From contig OZ245751.1 of the NCBI GenBank assembly GCA_965227445.1, positions 5,890,001 to 5,954,000 of the forward strand: a stretch of 64,000 bases of DNA. Direction: 5' to 3'. Under the pieces are notes generated by a model. It ran no database searches, had not been told where the DNA came from, and worked only from the letters and a program-made list of their open reading frames with translations. The position numbers and the translations under genes were made by a program. The first letter of the stretch is position 1. The number at the start of each line of letters is the position of its first letter. This DNA comes from DT-110 sp030148525 (GTDB lineage Bacteria; Bacteroidota; Bacteroidia; Chitinophagales; Saprospiraceae). Below are positions 16,966 through 26,550 of the stretch, in pieces.

Positions 16966-18375
16966 ATGCGCCCCGTTTTAGCCTTCCTCTGCACCTTGGT
17001 CATACTGGTGTTTTGTTCCGGCATTACCGCCCAGAATTATCTCGGTAAAAAAGACATGCAGGAAGACCTGCAAGCCATGAACCGGTTTGTCCAGCGCCAT
17101 CATCCCAGCCCGTTTTATGCCCGTGATAGTTCGGAGGTGCAGGCTTTTGCCGAAAGGCAAATCCAGCAATTGCCGGACTCCCTGTCACTGGAAGACTTTT
17201 GGCGGGTATGTTACCGGATGATCACCTACTACAATGATGCCCATACCCGGATGACCTACACCACTTTTTACAATGACTATGCAAAATCGGGAGGATTAGT
17301 TTTGCCCATTCTCGGGCGTTTTGCATCCGGCAAACTGATCTTAACTAAAGATTTGCGGGATGAACCCACTCTTCGGGCCGGTACTGAAATTCGCCGCATC
17401 AACGGGCAATCGGTCAATGAACTTTGGGATTCTATGGAGGAGATGAACCGTGGCGAGACCGAAGAGATCGACCGCCTGCGGGTCAATCAAAATATGCCCT
17501 ATTACTTCTGGCTGGCCTACGGGGGAGGCAATACCTACTCGCTTACGCTCGCCGACGGCCAACAGGTGGACCTGAGGGGTATACCGCTAAGTGAGCTTTC
17601 CCGGCGCAAAGGAAAAACCGAAGTGCCGAAGGAAATAGTCAATGTGCGCTATCCAAACGACTCCGTTGCCGTCCTTTATATCCGGAATTTTTACCACGCC
17701 TCTAAGAAATACTACAAAAAGTCGTTCGATGCCGTCTTCAAAGAGCTGCGGCAAAAAACCAGGGTGAAATACCTGTTGATCGACAATCGATACAACGATG
17801 GTGGGGATAACCTCTTCGCCGAGTATTTATGCCGCTATTTTGCCGACCAACCGTTTCGTTCGGCTGCTCGCTCCTACTGGTACGTAAGCCCACAATTCAA
17901 ATACGTGTTTAAAAAGTCCTTCATTCCGGGAGCCGTTGCCTGGATCAGACCTCTCTATACCTTTAACCGGCACACCCGTGCTATTTGGCGAGCTGAGGAG
18001 GGAGAGCTGGCCGAAGTGCCTCAGAAAATGCAAGCACCTTTTCCCGCCCGTAAGCAGTTTCAGGGAGAGGTGATCATGATGAACGACGTGGGCACCTTTT
18101 CCGCCGGGTCGATGTTTGCCGCCATGTTTAAGGATTTTGATATGGGACTGACCATTGGCCGGCCAACCGGAAACATTTCATCCTTTTATGCCAATAACAT
18201 AATGCGCACCCGGCTGCCTAATTCTAAGTTGCGCTTTGAGGTGTCAACCAGTTATCAGGTGCGCCCCAACGGGGACGAAAGCCTGCGGGCTATTCAACCC
18301 GATGTGTACGTACCGGAGGGGACGAATATCCTGGATTTTACGTTGAAACGAATCGCTGCTCAAGATCTCAAGTAG
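16966..18375 (+). CDS. Secreted S41-family peptidase
   Basis: A 469-residue protein with a signal peptide (to about residue 22, ITAQ). The N-terminal 100 residues are helical, followed by a PDZ-like stretch and the S41 core: LLIDNRYNDGGDNL, and TFSAGSMFAAMFKDF with candidate nucleophile S379. Downstream GLTIGRPTGNISS is the usual loop before the last strand. The general-base lysine seen in C-terminal processing proteases is not obvious, so this is closer to the tricorn/DUF-type S41 proteins. Envelope proteolysis is the likely role; the substrate is unknown. Confidence 0.8.
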   Translation: MRPVLAFLCTLVILVFCSGITAQNYLGKKDMQEDLQAMNRFVQRHHPSPFYARDSSEVQAFAERQIQQLPDSLSLEDFWRVCYRMITYYNDAHTRMTYTTFYNDYAKSGGLVLPILGRFASGKLILTKDLRDEPTLRAGTEIRRINGQSVNELWDSMEEMNRGETEEIDRLRVNQNMPYYFWLAYGGGNTYSLTLADGQQVDLRGIPLSELSRRKGKTEVPKEIVNVRYPNDSVAVLYIRNFYHASKKYYKKSFDAVFKELRQKTRVKYLLIDNRYNDGGDNLFAEYLCRYFADQPFRSAARSYWYVSPQFKYVFKKSFIPGAVAWIRPLYTFNRHTRAIWRAEEGELAEVPQKMQAPFPARKQFQGEVIMMNDVGTFSAGSMFAAMFKDFDMGLTIGRPTGNISSFYANNIMRTRLPNSKLRFEVSTSYQVRPNGDESLRAIQPDVYVPEGTNILDFTLKRIAAQDLK

Positions 18376-18456
18376 CAAAATACACCAGGTGGGCAGATTC
18401 ACAATACTATCCACTTTTTCCTTATTTTACCTCCTTCACCAAACACCTGAACCAGT

Positions 18457-20106
18457 ATGCGTCCTGTCTACTACCTTTTTTTCCTGTTGAGTGTAGCTAT
18501 TATGGCCTGCCAGTCCGATTCCGTGGAATCAACTACGAACGACGCTCCGGTAACCAGCTCTTACGAAGATCTTACCTCCCTCTTCGCCGAATGGCGCGAC
18601 TTCGAGGACCCGCCCCGCTACCAGGGAGCACCGGATTATCGTGCCGTTACCTTCGAAGCGCGTCAGCCCGATTTTGAGGCACTGCGTAACCGCCTGCAAG
18701 CCATGGATACCTCCGGCTGGACGATCCCGCAACAGGTGGATTACCGCATTGTACAGGCCGAAATGAATGGCTACGACTTCAACCGGCGTATCCTCAAACC
18801 CTGGGAACGCGATCCGGCCTTCTACAAATCACTCTGGATGGCCCGCAGCGATGTGCCGGCTCACGAAGGCCCCACCCACCACGGGACTACCGAGATCTGG
18901 ACCTATGATTTTCCCGTATCGGGCAATGAGCGCGATCAATTATTGACCGACCTGCAGGTTATCCCACCCCTCAACGAGCAGGCTAAGATCAATCTGACCG
19001 GTAACGCCCGCGATCTGTGGGTAGCCGGTATTCGCGATATACGAACTCAAAGTGCTAATCTGGAAGCGATCAAGGATCGTCCCGGCTTGCGGGATGATGC
19101 CGAAATTATGGAAGCCATCGATGCCGCCATCACGTCCACCGACGACCTGGCCGAATGGTTAGAATCCGAAGCCGAAAGTAAAGACGGCCCCTCCGGTATC
19201 GGCAAAGAAAACTACACCTGGTACCTGCAAAATGTACACCTCGTGCCCCTGACCTGGGAAGACGAGGTGATGATCCTGCGCCGCGAACTGGCCCGCGCCT
19301 GGTCATCCCTTAAGATGGAAGAACACCGGAACCGGGACGTTATGCCGCTGGTAGCTGCCAATTCGGCCGAAGCCTACGATGAACTGGCCGAAAAAGCTGC
19401 CGAAAGCCTCATGACCTTCCTGGAAAACGAAGATATCGTGACCGTTGCCGATTATTTCGAGCCTGCCCTGCGCGAGCACCTGGGAAGCTTCGTGCCCGTG
19501 GCCACCCGCAACTTCTTTTGGATTACGGCCCACTACGATCCGCGTCCGCTCTATTCCCACTTCTATCACTGGTTCGAGCTAGCCCGGATGGATACGGAAC
19601 CTAATCCAAGCCCGATCCGCCAGGAGCCACTACTGTACAATATTTTTGATTCGCGGAATGAGGGTATGGCCACTGCCGTGGAGGAACTATTTATGCAGGC
19701 GGGCCTCTACGACGATAATCCCCACGTACGGGAGATTGTCTACATCATGATTGCCCAGCGGGCTGCGCGCGGACTCGGCTCCCTCTACGCTCACGCCAAC
19801 GAGATGACCATGGAAGAAGCCGGCGGCATCCACTCCGAATACACGCCCCGCGGGTGGATGAAGACCGAGAAGGAATTGCTCATTTTCGAACAGCATCTCT
19901 ACCTGCGTCAGCCCGGTTACGGTACCAGCTACATCACTGGTAAATACCTGGTCGAAGAGGCTATGGCGGATTACGCCCGCCTCCAAGGTGATGATTTCAA
20001 AGTCATGGACTTCTTTGATAAGCTCAATGCCATCGGGAATATTCCCATTTCCCTGGGCCGCTGGGAACTGACGGGGATGCAGGAGCCGCTGGGGATGGGC
20101 AGGTGA
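18457..20106 (+). CDS. Lipoprotein with DUF885-like fold, zinc motif absent
   Basis: A 549-residue lipoprotein (lipobox IMAC, C18). The layout matches DUF885: a helical N-terminus (FEALRNRLQAMD..PQQVDYRIVQAEMN), GIGKENYTWYLQNVHLVPLTWEDEV, and a C-terminal YLRQPGYGTSYITGK plus FFDKLNAIGNIPISL. Active DUF885 members carry an HExxxGH zinc motif between these parts; I do not see it, and the corresponding place reads EPLLYNIFDSRNEGMATAVEE. It may be a non-peptidase member. It follows the S41 peptidase by 81 nt and may share its transcript. Confidence 0.65.
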   Translation: MRPVYYLFFLLSVAIMACQSDSVESTTNDAPVTSSYEDLTSLFAEWRDFEDPPRYQGAPDYRAVTFEARQPDFEALRNRLQAMDTSGWTIPQQVDYRIVQAEMNGYDFNRRILKPWERDPAFYKSLWMARSDVPAHEGPTHHGTTEIWTYDFPVSGNERDQLLTDLQVIPPLNEQAKINLTGNARDLWVAGIRDIRTQSANLEAIKDRPGLRDDAEIMEAIDAAITSTDDLAEWLESEAESKDGPSGIGKENYTWYLQNVHLVPLTWEDEVMILRRELARAWSSLKMEEHRNRDVMPLVAANSAEAYDELAEKAAESLMTFLENEDIVTVADYFEPALREHLGSFVPVATRNFFWITAHYDPRPLYSHFYHWFELARMDTEPNPSPIRQEPLLYNIFDSRNEGMATAVEELFMQAGLYDDNPHVREIVYIMIAQRAARGLGSLYAHANEMTMEEAGGIHSEYTPRGWMKTEKELLIFEQHLYLRQPGYGTSYITGKYLVEEAMADYARLQGDDFKVMDFFDKLNAIGNIPISLGRWELTGMQEPLGMGR

Positions 20107-20107
20107 T

Positions 20108-20160
20108 CTGGAGAATTGGAGAATTGGAGAATTGGAGAAAGGAACCCTCTCCCCAATTCC
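20108..20160. repeat. Octamer array with inverted partner
   Basis: Four 8-nt units of GGAGAATT type (20110-20141) start just after a stop codon. They are followed by CTCTCCCCAATTCCCC, which is complementary to them, so the array can fold back. It lies between convergent genes. Confidence 0.6.
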
Positions 20161-20165
20161 CCAGT

Positions 20166-20723
20166 TCACCCTTTCTTCAAATCAACGATGGCATTATGCC
20201 GCTCCACCTGCTCTAAATACTGCTCGGTTACAAACTCGGAAGCATCGAATTTCAGGTCGCGCAAGCGTGACTGTTCGCGGGTGCTGATGCTGCGGGCAAA
20301 GCGACGGACCTCGTCTTTTGTTTTCAGGATCAGGCCGGGAACGGCGACATTGTTCCCCGCATCGTCTTTGGCAACCATGGTGAAATAGGATGAGTTGCAA
20401 TGCTTCACCTCGCCGGTCTGGACATTTTCCGATTCTACGCGAAGACCAACGACCATGGAAGTGCGTCCGGTGAAGTTAACCGATGCGATCAGGGTTACTA
20501 ATTCACCCACTTCAATGGAATTCAGGAAATCTACCCGGTCTACGGAGGCGGTCACACAGTACTGTCCGGAGTGACGGGCTGCACAGGAAAAAGCTACCTG
20601 GTCCATCAGGTTGAGTATGTAGCCACCGTGGATCTTACCGCGGAAATTGGAATAGGAAGGTAGCATGAGTTGGGTCATGCGAATAACGGAATCATCAACG
20701 GATTTATAGGTCATGCCGGTCAT
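20166..20723 (-). CDS. Hotdog-fold acyl-CoA thioesterase
   Basis: A 185-residue protein of the YciA/ACOT hotdog type: FRGKIHGGYILNLMDQVAFSCAARHSG holds the active-site loop with the conserved aspartate, and CVTASVDRVDFLNSIEVGELVTLIASVNFTGRTSMVVGLRVES forms the central strands. A C-terminal extension (about 145-185) is charged and helical. Likely hydrolyses acyl-CoA; chain length is unknown. The gene runs convergent to the DUF885-like gene. Confidence 0.85.
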   Translation of the reverse strand: MTGMTYKSVDDSVIRMTQLMLPSYSNFRGKIHGGYILNLMDQVAFSCAARHSGQYCVTASVDRVDFLNSIEVGELVTLIASVNFTGRTSMVVGLRVESENVQTGEVKHCNSSYFTMVAKDDAGNNVAVPGLILKTKDEVRRFARSISTREQSRLRDLKFDASEFVTEQYLEQVERHNAIVDLKKG

Positions 20724-20788
20724 TTAGGTGATAGAAATCTAAGGTAGTTTTTTCAAAACTATCTACCTTTTACCGAAATCATTTTTCC

Positions 20789-21229
20789 ATGTATTACGAA
20801 GCAGCTATCGACATTCAGCGGCAAATCGTATTTGTCAGTGCATTGCTGTGTGGTTTTTCGCTGGCCTTCCTGATCGGATTGGTGCAAATGAACAAACCGG
20901 GTCGATTAATGAATGCCTGCCTGATCACCACCGGGCTGGCAGCAAGCTCCTTATTAGTGAGCACCATTACAGGAGTTGCCGGTATTTTTTGGTTGGCAGA
21001 GCGTCCCCAACTTGTCAACGATACGCAACGAATCGATTATCCGGAGTTACTAGCCGCTTACAGGTGGTCCCTCACTTCGTTGCTACTCGGCATCCTTGCT
21101 CTATTCGGGTGCCTTGGCCTGGTGGGGTGGTTGAAGTCGCGACTGGTTGGATGGATTTTAATGGTCCTGAGTTTTATCTCGGTGATCAGTATCTTCATGG
21201 TAGTAATCGGTAGGATGGGGCTCGATTAA
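20789..21229 (+). CDS. Four-helix membrane protein, unknown function
   Basis: A 146-residue protein with four hydrophobic helices (about 12-30, 42-66, 88-111 and 119-140). The loop between the second and third helices holds ERPQLVNDTQRIDYPELL. No family recognised. The gene is divergent from the thioesterase gene, with starts 66 nt apart, and lies 14 nt ahead of the frameshifted gene at 21244. Confidence 0.55.
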   Translation: MYYEAAIDIQRQIVFVSALLCGFSLAFLIGLVQMNKPGRLMNACLITTGLAASSLLVSTITGVAGIFWLAERPQLVNDTQRIDYPELLAAYRWSLTSLLLGILALFGCLGLVGWLKSRLVGWILMVLSFISVISIFMVVIGRMGLD

Positions 21230-21243
21230 AAAATTAGTAAAAC

Positions 21244-21876
21244 ATGACGAAGTATTCCCGATATCTGGTAGGTGTCATCTTTTGTTTGCTCGCAAGCATG
21301 CCGATATCGGCCCAAAGCGGTTTTGCACAGACGGTTATTCCCGGTGCCACCTGGACCCTGGAGATCGGACAGGGAATGGGCTCTAATATCTGGGTCGACC
21401 ATACTATCACCTGCGATACAACAACTATTCGTGGACAAGAATACCTGTGGGTGATCACCTCCCTGCAAACGGAATGTGGTTCGGGGGGCTTTGTCCGGGA
21501 AGATTCGGAAGCGGGGCAATGTCTTCTTCATCCCGGCTGATGATCCCGATCTCGCCGAATACCTCGTCGCTGATTATTCCCTGGAAGTGGGTGATACTTT
21601 CTTCGTTAACCGGGGCACTTTTCCGGCTGTTGTCCGGGAGATACGCCCCATTGAGCGCTTCGGTGATACGGTACGCTTCATCGATTTCGGCCTACAGGTC
21701 AATGGCGGTCTGATCGAAGGCTATGGATTCTCCGCTACCGGCATTCTGGCTGGCTGCCCCGGCTTCGCGCAGGTGGTCGATTATCTTTATTGCTCGATCG
21801 CGTGCCTCCCGGCATGGTGTTTATTCGCCTTTCGGCAAAAGAATACCAACAAAGGTACCGGGTCAACGTCTTGTAA
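21244..21876 (+). pseudogene. Secreted protein gene with two compensating frameshifts
   Basis: Frame 1 (21244 onward) gives a signal peptide, MTKYSRYLVGVIFCLLASMPISAQ, and about 90 residues to a stop at 21538. From about 21490-21520 the coding sense passes to frame 2 (NVFFIPADDPDLAEYLVADYSLEVGDTFFVN). It returns to frame 1 near 21770-21795 (LLLDRVPPGMVFIRLSAKEYQQRYRVNVL) and stops at 21874-21876. The total length, 633 nt, is a multiple of three, so an inserted and a deleted base would restore a 210-residue protein. Either two sequencing errors or a decayed gene. The product is secreted and unassigned; its C-terminus resembles a short sorting-tail beta strand, which is only a guess. Confidence 0.65.
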
Positions 21877-21878
21877 AG

Positions 21879-21927
21879 GTCCACGGCACACGATAGACGG
21901 CCCACGATTTACGGCTTACGGTTTACG
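21879..21927 (+). repeat. Heptad array (seven 7-nt units)
   Basis: GTCCACG, GCACACG, ATAGACG, GCCCACG, ATTTACG, GCTTACG, GTTTACG: seven units sharing ACG at the end, starting 2 nt after the restored stop at 21874-21876. Confidence 0.65.
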
Positions 21928-22013
21928 TTGCGAAACTGCGGTGAATTTGCTCAAGAAAGCAGACAAGTTTTTAGTTCTTCCATTCACCACATCCCAACTG
22001 AAAAAAACAACTT

Positions 22014-22230
22014 AGCCGTCAGCCGTCAGCCGTCAGCCGTCAGCCGTCAGCCGTCAGCCGTCAGCCGTCAGCCGTCAGCCGTCAGCCGTCAGCCGTCAGC
22101 CGTCAGCCGTCAGCCGTCAGCCGTCAGCCGTCAGCCGTCAGCCGTCAGCCGTCAGCCGTCAGCCGTCAGCCGTCAGCCGTCAGCCGTCAGCCGTCAGCCG
22201 TCAGCCGTCAGCCGTCAGCCGTCAGCCGTT
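22014..22230 (+). repeat. (AGCCGTC) heptanucleotide tandem repeat, 31 copies
   Basis: Thirty perfect copies of AGCCGTC run from 22014 to 22223, and a 31st copy (AGCCGTT, 22224-22230) differs only in its last base. The purity implies recent slippage expansion. In frame it reads as repeated AVSRQPS, but no start or domain supports a gene. Confidence 0.98.
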
Positions 22231-22489
22231 CTCGCCTGCGAAAAACTGTTTTAGGTGCGGAGGAGCGAGCATATTTCCGATTTATTACCATCAGTCGCTC
22301 CGCTCGTGTCCGACCTCCGATTTCCGATTTGATATTACCCTCACCCTTGATCCCTCTCCCGTCTCCGGAATAAGGAGCACTAGCGATCCACATTAATGTT
22401 GGGGGAGAGGGAGACTTCCGTGTTATTCACCCATATCCCACCACTAAAGTGGCTGGGCTTATTTCCGCCTTCCGATTTCCGATTTAGAA
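22231..22489. repeat. Repeat-rich gap: two heptad runs and a TAAA-loop hairpin
   Basis: Heptad runs of CGATTTC type lie at 22311-22331 and 22466-22486, the second ending 3 nt from the stop of the minus-strand gene. A REP-like hairpin, CCCACCAC-TAAA-GTGG-C-TGGG, is at 22437-22457. No gene is seen. Confidence 0.6.
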
Positions 22490-23899
22490 TTAGCCGTTTT
22501 TCTGCACGAACCGCTGCCCCCTTTTTGCAATCCCCCACAGTTCCAACGCCCGGGCCGGTATTTCTGAATACTGCGGATCGTAAATGGGATCCCAGTGCAG
22601 GACCCGACAGTCGTCATTGACCGGGACAATCTCTTCCTCTGACCGGTAAATGGTGTATAAGGCTTCCCGTTGCCTCGCATTTTGGCGAAAGCCAGGTTCA
22701 TCCGCCAGGGTGAAATACAGACAGAATAAGCCCACAAAAGCAGCGTACGCTTTTTGCCGAAAGGCAGAAAAGCTACCAGACGCTTTCAGGATAAACAAGG
22801 TCGAATATCCCCAGGTCCAGAAGAGGCAGACATACACGGGTAGCAGGGTGTCGCGCCGCACCACCAGCGGACGGTAATCGCGGTAGCCACCAAGGGGCAG
22901 AAGCAGTACGTAAAGTAGAGAAAACCACAGCATACCCCGCAGCAACAAGCGCACCGTTCGGGGGATACTACTGCCCGACCAGTATATCCAGATGTACTGA
23001 GCAAAGGTTGCTATTATCAGCAAAGATAAACCCAGTTTGTTGGTGAGTAGTTGCCAAAAGCCCTGCGGGATGAGCTGATAGCGTTCCCACAGACCCATGG
23101 AGCTGGCACCCTCCGCATTATACCGGCCAACGTACAGGGAGTATAAGCATCCCAATGCCAGAAACGCCAGGGAGAGCGTGTAGGTCGGGAGCTTAAGGCT
23201 CTTCGACTGACGCCATTGCCAGAGCCCGCGCACGCAAAGCAGAAGGCACAGTACCCCAACGATCCCCGGGATCAGGGGACCTGAAAAGGGCAGTAATACG
23301 GCCAGTAACCATCCGAGTGCGTATTCCCGGCGCGGCGTATTCCGGCCTAACCACCAACGTACCCAGGGACGCAGATACAGCAACAATAGCACTACCGGCC
23401 AGGCGTAAAAAAAAGCATAGGTGGGCGCCAGATCCACCACGGATAGGGTGTTTTTCAGAGCCCCGTTGGTCTGGAATAAGGGCGTCAGGACAGCAGCAGC
23501 CAGCCAAATGGTGCGAGGTTTTTGTTGGCTGAGGGCGCTGACGAACCAGGCCAACAGCCAAATCAGGGCCCCATGAGCCAGTGTTTTGGCGAAAGCCGAA
23601 GCCAGGTATACGCTTTGAATCGGATCGGTGAAATTTTGGAAGAAACGGGGCACTACCCTAAACCATGCGGTCATAGTCCGGTGGATCACGTACCGATTGG
23701 GGGCTGCGTACGAGGTATCCTGTGCAATGGCGTACCAACCCAGCGGATGCTCCAGGACCGTTTGGTAATGATCGGACGGTACCACGATGCCTGCCAGGTC
23801 CCCATCCAGTGGCGCGCGATAATGCTGCCAAAAGGTGAATCCCAGGTCGAAGAACACGAAAAGAAGGAGGCCGATAAAGACCGGGCGTGACATACGCAT
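22490..23899 (-). CDS. Polytopic membrane protein, glycosyltransferase GT-C-like
   Basis: A 469-residue protein with about ten hydrophobic helices. Start at ATG 23899 (MRMSRPVFIGLLLFVFFDLGF) gives a first membrane helix; a longer frame would run into the opposite thrS gene. The loop after helix one holds DGDLAGIVVPSDHYQTVLEHPLGWY, comparable to the acidic first loop of GT-C transferases and mannosyltransferase-like proteins, but no confirmed catalytic motif. The C-terminal 100 residues are soluble and end GIAKRGQRFVQKNG. Two GAAA-loop motifs (22684, 22756) and one at 23588 lie inside this gene. Confidence 0.6.
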   Translation of the reverse strand: MRMSRPVFIGLLLFVFFDLGFTFWQHYRAPLDGDLAGIVVPSDHYQTVLEHPLGWYAIAQDTSYAAPNRYVIHRTMTAWFRVVPRFFQNFTDPIQSVYLASAFAKTLAHGALIWLLAWFVSALSQQKPRTIWLAAAVLTPLFQTNGALKNTLSVVDLAPTYAFFYAWPVVLLLLYLRPWVRWWLGRNTPRREYALGWLLAVLLPFSGPLIPGIVGVLCLLLCVRGLWQWRQSKSLKLPTYTLSLAFLALGCLYSLYVGRYNAEGASSMGLWERYQLIPQGFWQLLTNKLGLSLLIIATFAQYIWIYWSGSSIPRTVRLLLRGMLWFSLLYVLLLPLGGYRDYRPLVVRRDTLLPVYVCLFWTWGYSTLFILKASGSFSAFRQKAYAAFVGLFCLYFTLADEPGFRQNARQREALYTIYRSEEEIVPVNDDCRVLHWDPIYDPQYSEIPARALELWGIAKRGQRFVQKNG

Positions 23900-24055
23900 G
23901 AAAAAGCCGGTTGGATAGGAAAACAATGTAGGTAAAAAATTAGCCTCTGCCGTAAAAACCCGTAATTTTGAGATCCGATCAGGGACCTGTTCCCTGATCG
24001 GGAACTTATTTTTGCGCTCTGACGTAGAGAGCCAATAACAAATACAATAACCATC

Positions 24056-25992
24056 ATGATCCACATTACTTTCCCCGACGGCAAGGTCCGGGAATACCCC
24101 AAAGGGACCACGGCCATGGAGATCGCCGAATCCATCTCTTCCGGCCTGGCGCGCAATGTATTGTCCGCCCGCGTAAACGGTGAAGTCTGGGACGCTACCC
24201 GCCCGATCAATACCGACGCGACCCTCGCCCTGTTGACGTGGACCGATAAAGATGGAAAATCGACCTTCTGGCACTCCTCGGCTCACTTGCTGCCGAAGCT
24301 TTGGAGAACCTGTATCCGGGCGTAAAGTTCGGTATCGGGCCCTCCATCGATAGTGGATTCTACTACGATGTGGACTTGGGGGAACGCACCCTCTCCGTCG
24401 ATGACCTGCCGGCCATCGAACAAAAGATGCTGGAACTGGCGCGGGAGAAAAACACCTACGATCGCCGCGAAGTTTCTAAAGAGGAAGCCCTGTCATACTT
24501 TGAGGAAAAAGGCGATGAATACAAGCTGGAATTGATCAGCGAGCTGGAGGACGGCACCATCACCTTTTACCAGCAAGGTGACTTTGTGGATCTTTGTAAA
24601 GGGCCACACATCCCAGATACCGGTAAGGTCAAAGCCGTGAAGCTGCTTAATGTGGCCGGTGCGTACTGGCGAGGCGATGAAAAGCGCAAGATGCTGACCC
24701 GTATTTACGGGGTGTCCTTCCCCAAGCAAAAAGAGCTGAAGCAGCACCTGGAAATGCTGGAAGAAGCTAAAAAACGCGACCACCGCAAACTGGGGGCCGA
24801 GCTGGAACTCTTCATGTTTTCCGAGCGGGTAGGCGCCGGTCTGCCGATCTGGTTACCGAAAGGAAACGCCGTTCGCGAACGCCTGATGAACTTCATGCGG
24901 GAAGAGCAGGAGAAGCGTGGATACCAAATGGTCACCACTCCGCATATCGGAAAAAAAGAATTGTACATAACCTCGGGCCACTACGAAAAATACGGTGAAG
25001 ACAGCTTTCAGCCGATTAATACTCCCAGGGAAGGAGAGGAGTTTTTGCTGAAGCCGATGAACTGCCCGCACCACTGCGAGATATATGGCAATAAGCCACA
25101 TAGCTACCGCGACCTGCCACTGCGCATTGCCGAATTTGGTACCGTTTATCGCTACGAGCAAAGCGGTGAGCTGCACGGCCTTTCCCGTGTACGGGGATTC
25201 ACCCAGGATGATGCCCATATCTTCTGTACCCCGGATCAGCTGAAAGACGAATTCCTGAACGTTCTCGACCTCACCAAGACCGTCTTGTCGCGCATGGGTT
25301 TTGAGCATTTCACTGCCCAGGTTTCATTGCGCGACCCGGATAAACCAGAGAAATACATCGGCACCGATGCCAATTGGAATGCCGCCGAGAGCGCAATCAT
25401 CGAAGCCACCGAAGAAGCTGGTATGGACACGGTGAAAGAAATAGGCGAAGCCGCCTTTTACGGTCCTAAACTCGACTTTATGGTCAAGGATGCTCTGGGA
25501 CGCTCCTGGCAGTTGGGTACCATTCAGGTCGACTATAACCTGCCCGACCGTTTTGAACTTGAGTACATCGGAGCTGACAACCAGCCCCACCGTCCCGTGA
25601 TGATCCACCGGGCACCCTTCGGTTCCCTGGAACGGTTTTTGAGTATACTCATTGAGAATACGGCAGGTAAGTTCCCGCTGTGGCTGTTGCCCGAACAATT
25701 TGCTCTTTTGCCCATTAATGAAAAAGTAATTCCTTACTGTAAAAAGGTGGAAGAACAACTGGCCGTGCGTGATATCCGCGGATTCATTGATGATCGCAAC
25801 GAATCTATCGGTCGGAAAATCCGCGACACCGAATTAAAACGTATACCTTATATGTTGATTGTCGGCGATCAGGAAGTGGAAAACGGCAATGTGTCGGTTC
25901 GCCGACAAGGAGAAGGTGACCAGGGAAGCATGACCGTGGACGAATTCGTCGGCCACTTTGAAGAAGTGCTGGCCCGTGAAAAAGAAGCTTAA
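24056..25992 (+). CDS. thrS: Threonyl-tRNA synthetase, with a frameshift near 24291
   Basis: Charges tRNA-Thr. TGS domain (IHITFPDGKVREYPKGTTAMEIAESIS) first, then the editing/SAD domain (FWHSSAHLL...), class II core with motif 2 RYEQSGELHGLSRVRGFTQDDAHIFC and motif 3 GSLERFLSILIENTAG, then anticodon-binding domain. At about 24291 one base seems missing: TTGCTGCCGAAGC should read as TTG CTG GCC GAA GC, and the frame from 24056 stops at 24325 while the rest is open from 24301. With the base restored the protein is 645 residues, the usual length. Because the gene is essential, an assembly error is the leading explanation. Confidence 0.9.
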
Positions 25993-26070
25993 AAAATTGT
26001 CCCTCAGGGGGTAGCAAAACACCTTAACGTATTATACTTTTGTTAAAGTATTTAAGGCATAGACAATCCA

Positions 26071-26102
26071 TTTGCGTAGGCGGTCAGATGTTTGTATTTT
26101 AA
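26071..26102 (+). promoter_or_regulatory. Candidate Bacteroidota promoter
   Basis: TTTG at 26071-26074, a 20-nt spacer, then TATTTTAA at 26095-26102, resembling the -33 TTTG and -7 TAnnTTTG boxes. The start codon lies 43 nt downstream. Confidence 0.4.
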
Positions 26103-26144
26103 GACACGTCAAAGAAAGGCCTAGCGCAATTAAACGAATCGCGG

Positions 26145-26489
26145 ATGAAGCAATTTTTACTACTGTTCTGTACTACACTCTTATTAAACGTTGGTTTAGT
26201 TCAATCTAGTATGGCACAAGATTGGATGTCGCCGTTTAACGACCAAAACCCAAAAGAACAGATCCAGGTTTTTCCCAACCCGGCTGTATCTCACATTGGT
26301 CTTACATCAGCTAAAGGTGTCGAGAAAGTCGTGGTCTACAATCTCGTGGGAAACAAGCTTAAAGAGTTTACCAATATATCTGAAGATAAACGATTCTACA
26401 TTGGAGATCTGACCAAAGGTTTCTATCTCGTTCAGATCATGGATCGACAGAATAAGATCATCACTACCCGCCGGATATCGAAAAAATAG
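26145..26489 (+). CDS. Small secreted protein made of a type IX sorting domain
   Basis: A 114-residue protein: signal peptide (to about residue 24, SSMAQ), a short linker, then a Por secretion system C-terminal sorting domain (about 40-114): IQVFPNPAVSHIGLTS..VEKVVVYNLVGNKLKEF...GFYLVQIMDRQNKIITTRRISKK. Normally this domain is fused to a large cargo; here it is almost alone, so it may be a modulator, a decoy or a remnant. It shows that the organism uses the type IX secretion system. Confidence 0.8.
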   Translation: MKQFLLLFCTTLLLNVGLVQSSMAQDWMSPFNDQNPKEQIQVFPNPAVSHIGLTSAKGVEKVVVYNLVGNKLKEFTNISEDKRFYIGDLTKGFYLVQIMDRQNKIITTRRISKK

Positions 26490-26498
26490 GTATTCCAG

Positions 26499-26533
26499 CT
26501 TTGAGGTCTGAGGTTTGGGGTTTGAGGTATTTC
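26499..26533 (+). repeat. Heptad array (five 7-nt units)
   Basis: CTTTGAG, GTCTGAG, GTTTGGG, GTTTGAG, GTATTTC, beginning 9 nt after the stop, ahead of the two-way terminator. Confidence 0.6.
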
Positions 26534-26550
26534 TGAAATTCCAGATCATA

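Noticed and set aside
22014..22230. CRISPR array
   Set aside because: The tract is an uninterrupted 7-nt repeat with no spacers and no cas gene in the window.
21928..22254. Protein of repeated AVSRQPS units
   Set aside because: It is only the translation of the 7-nt tract; no ribosome site or domain.
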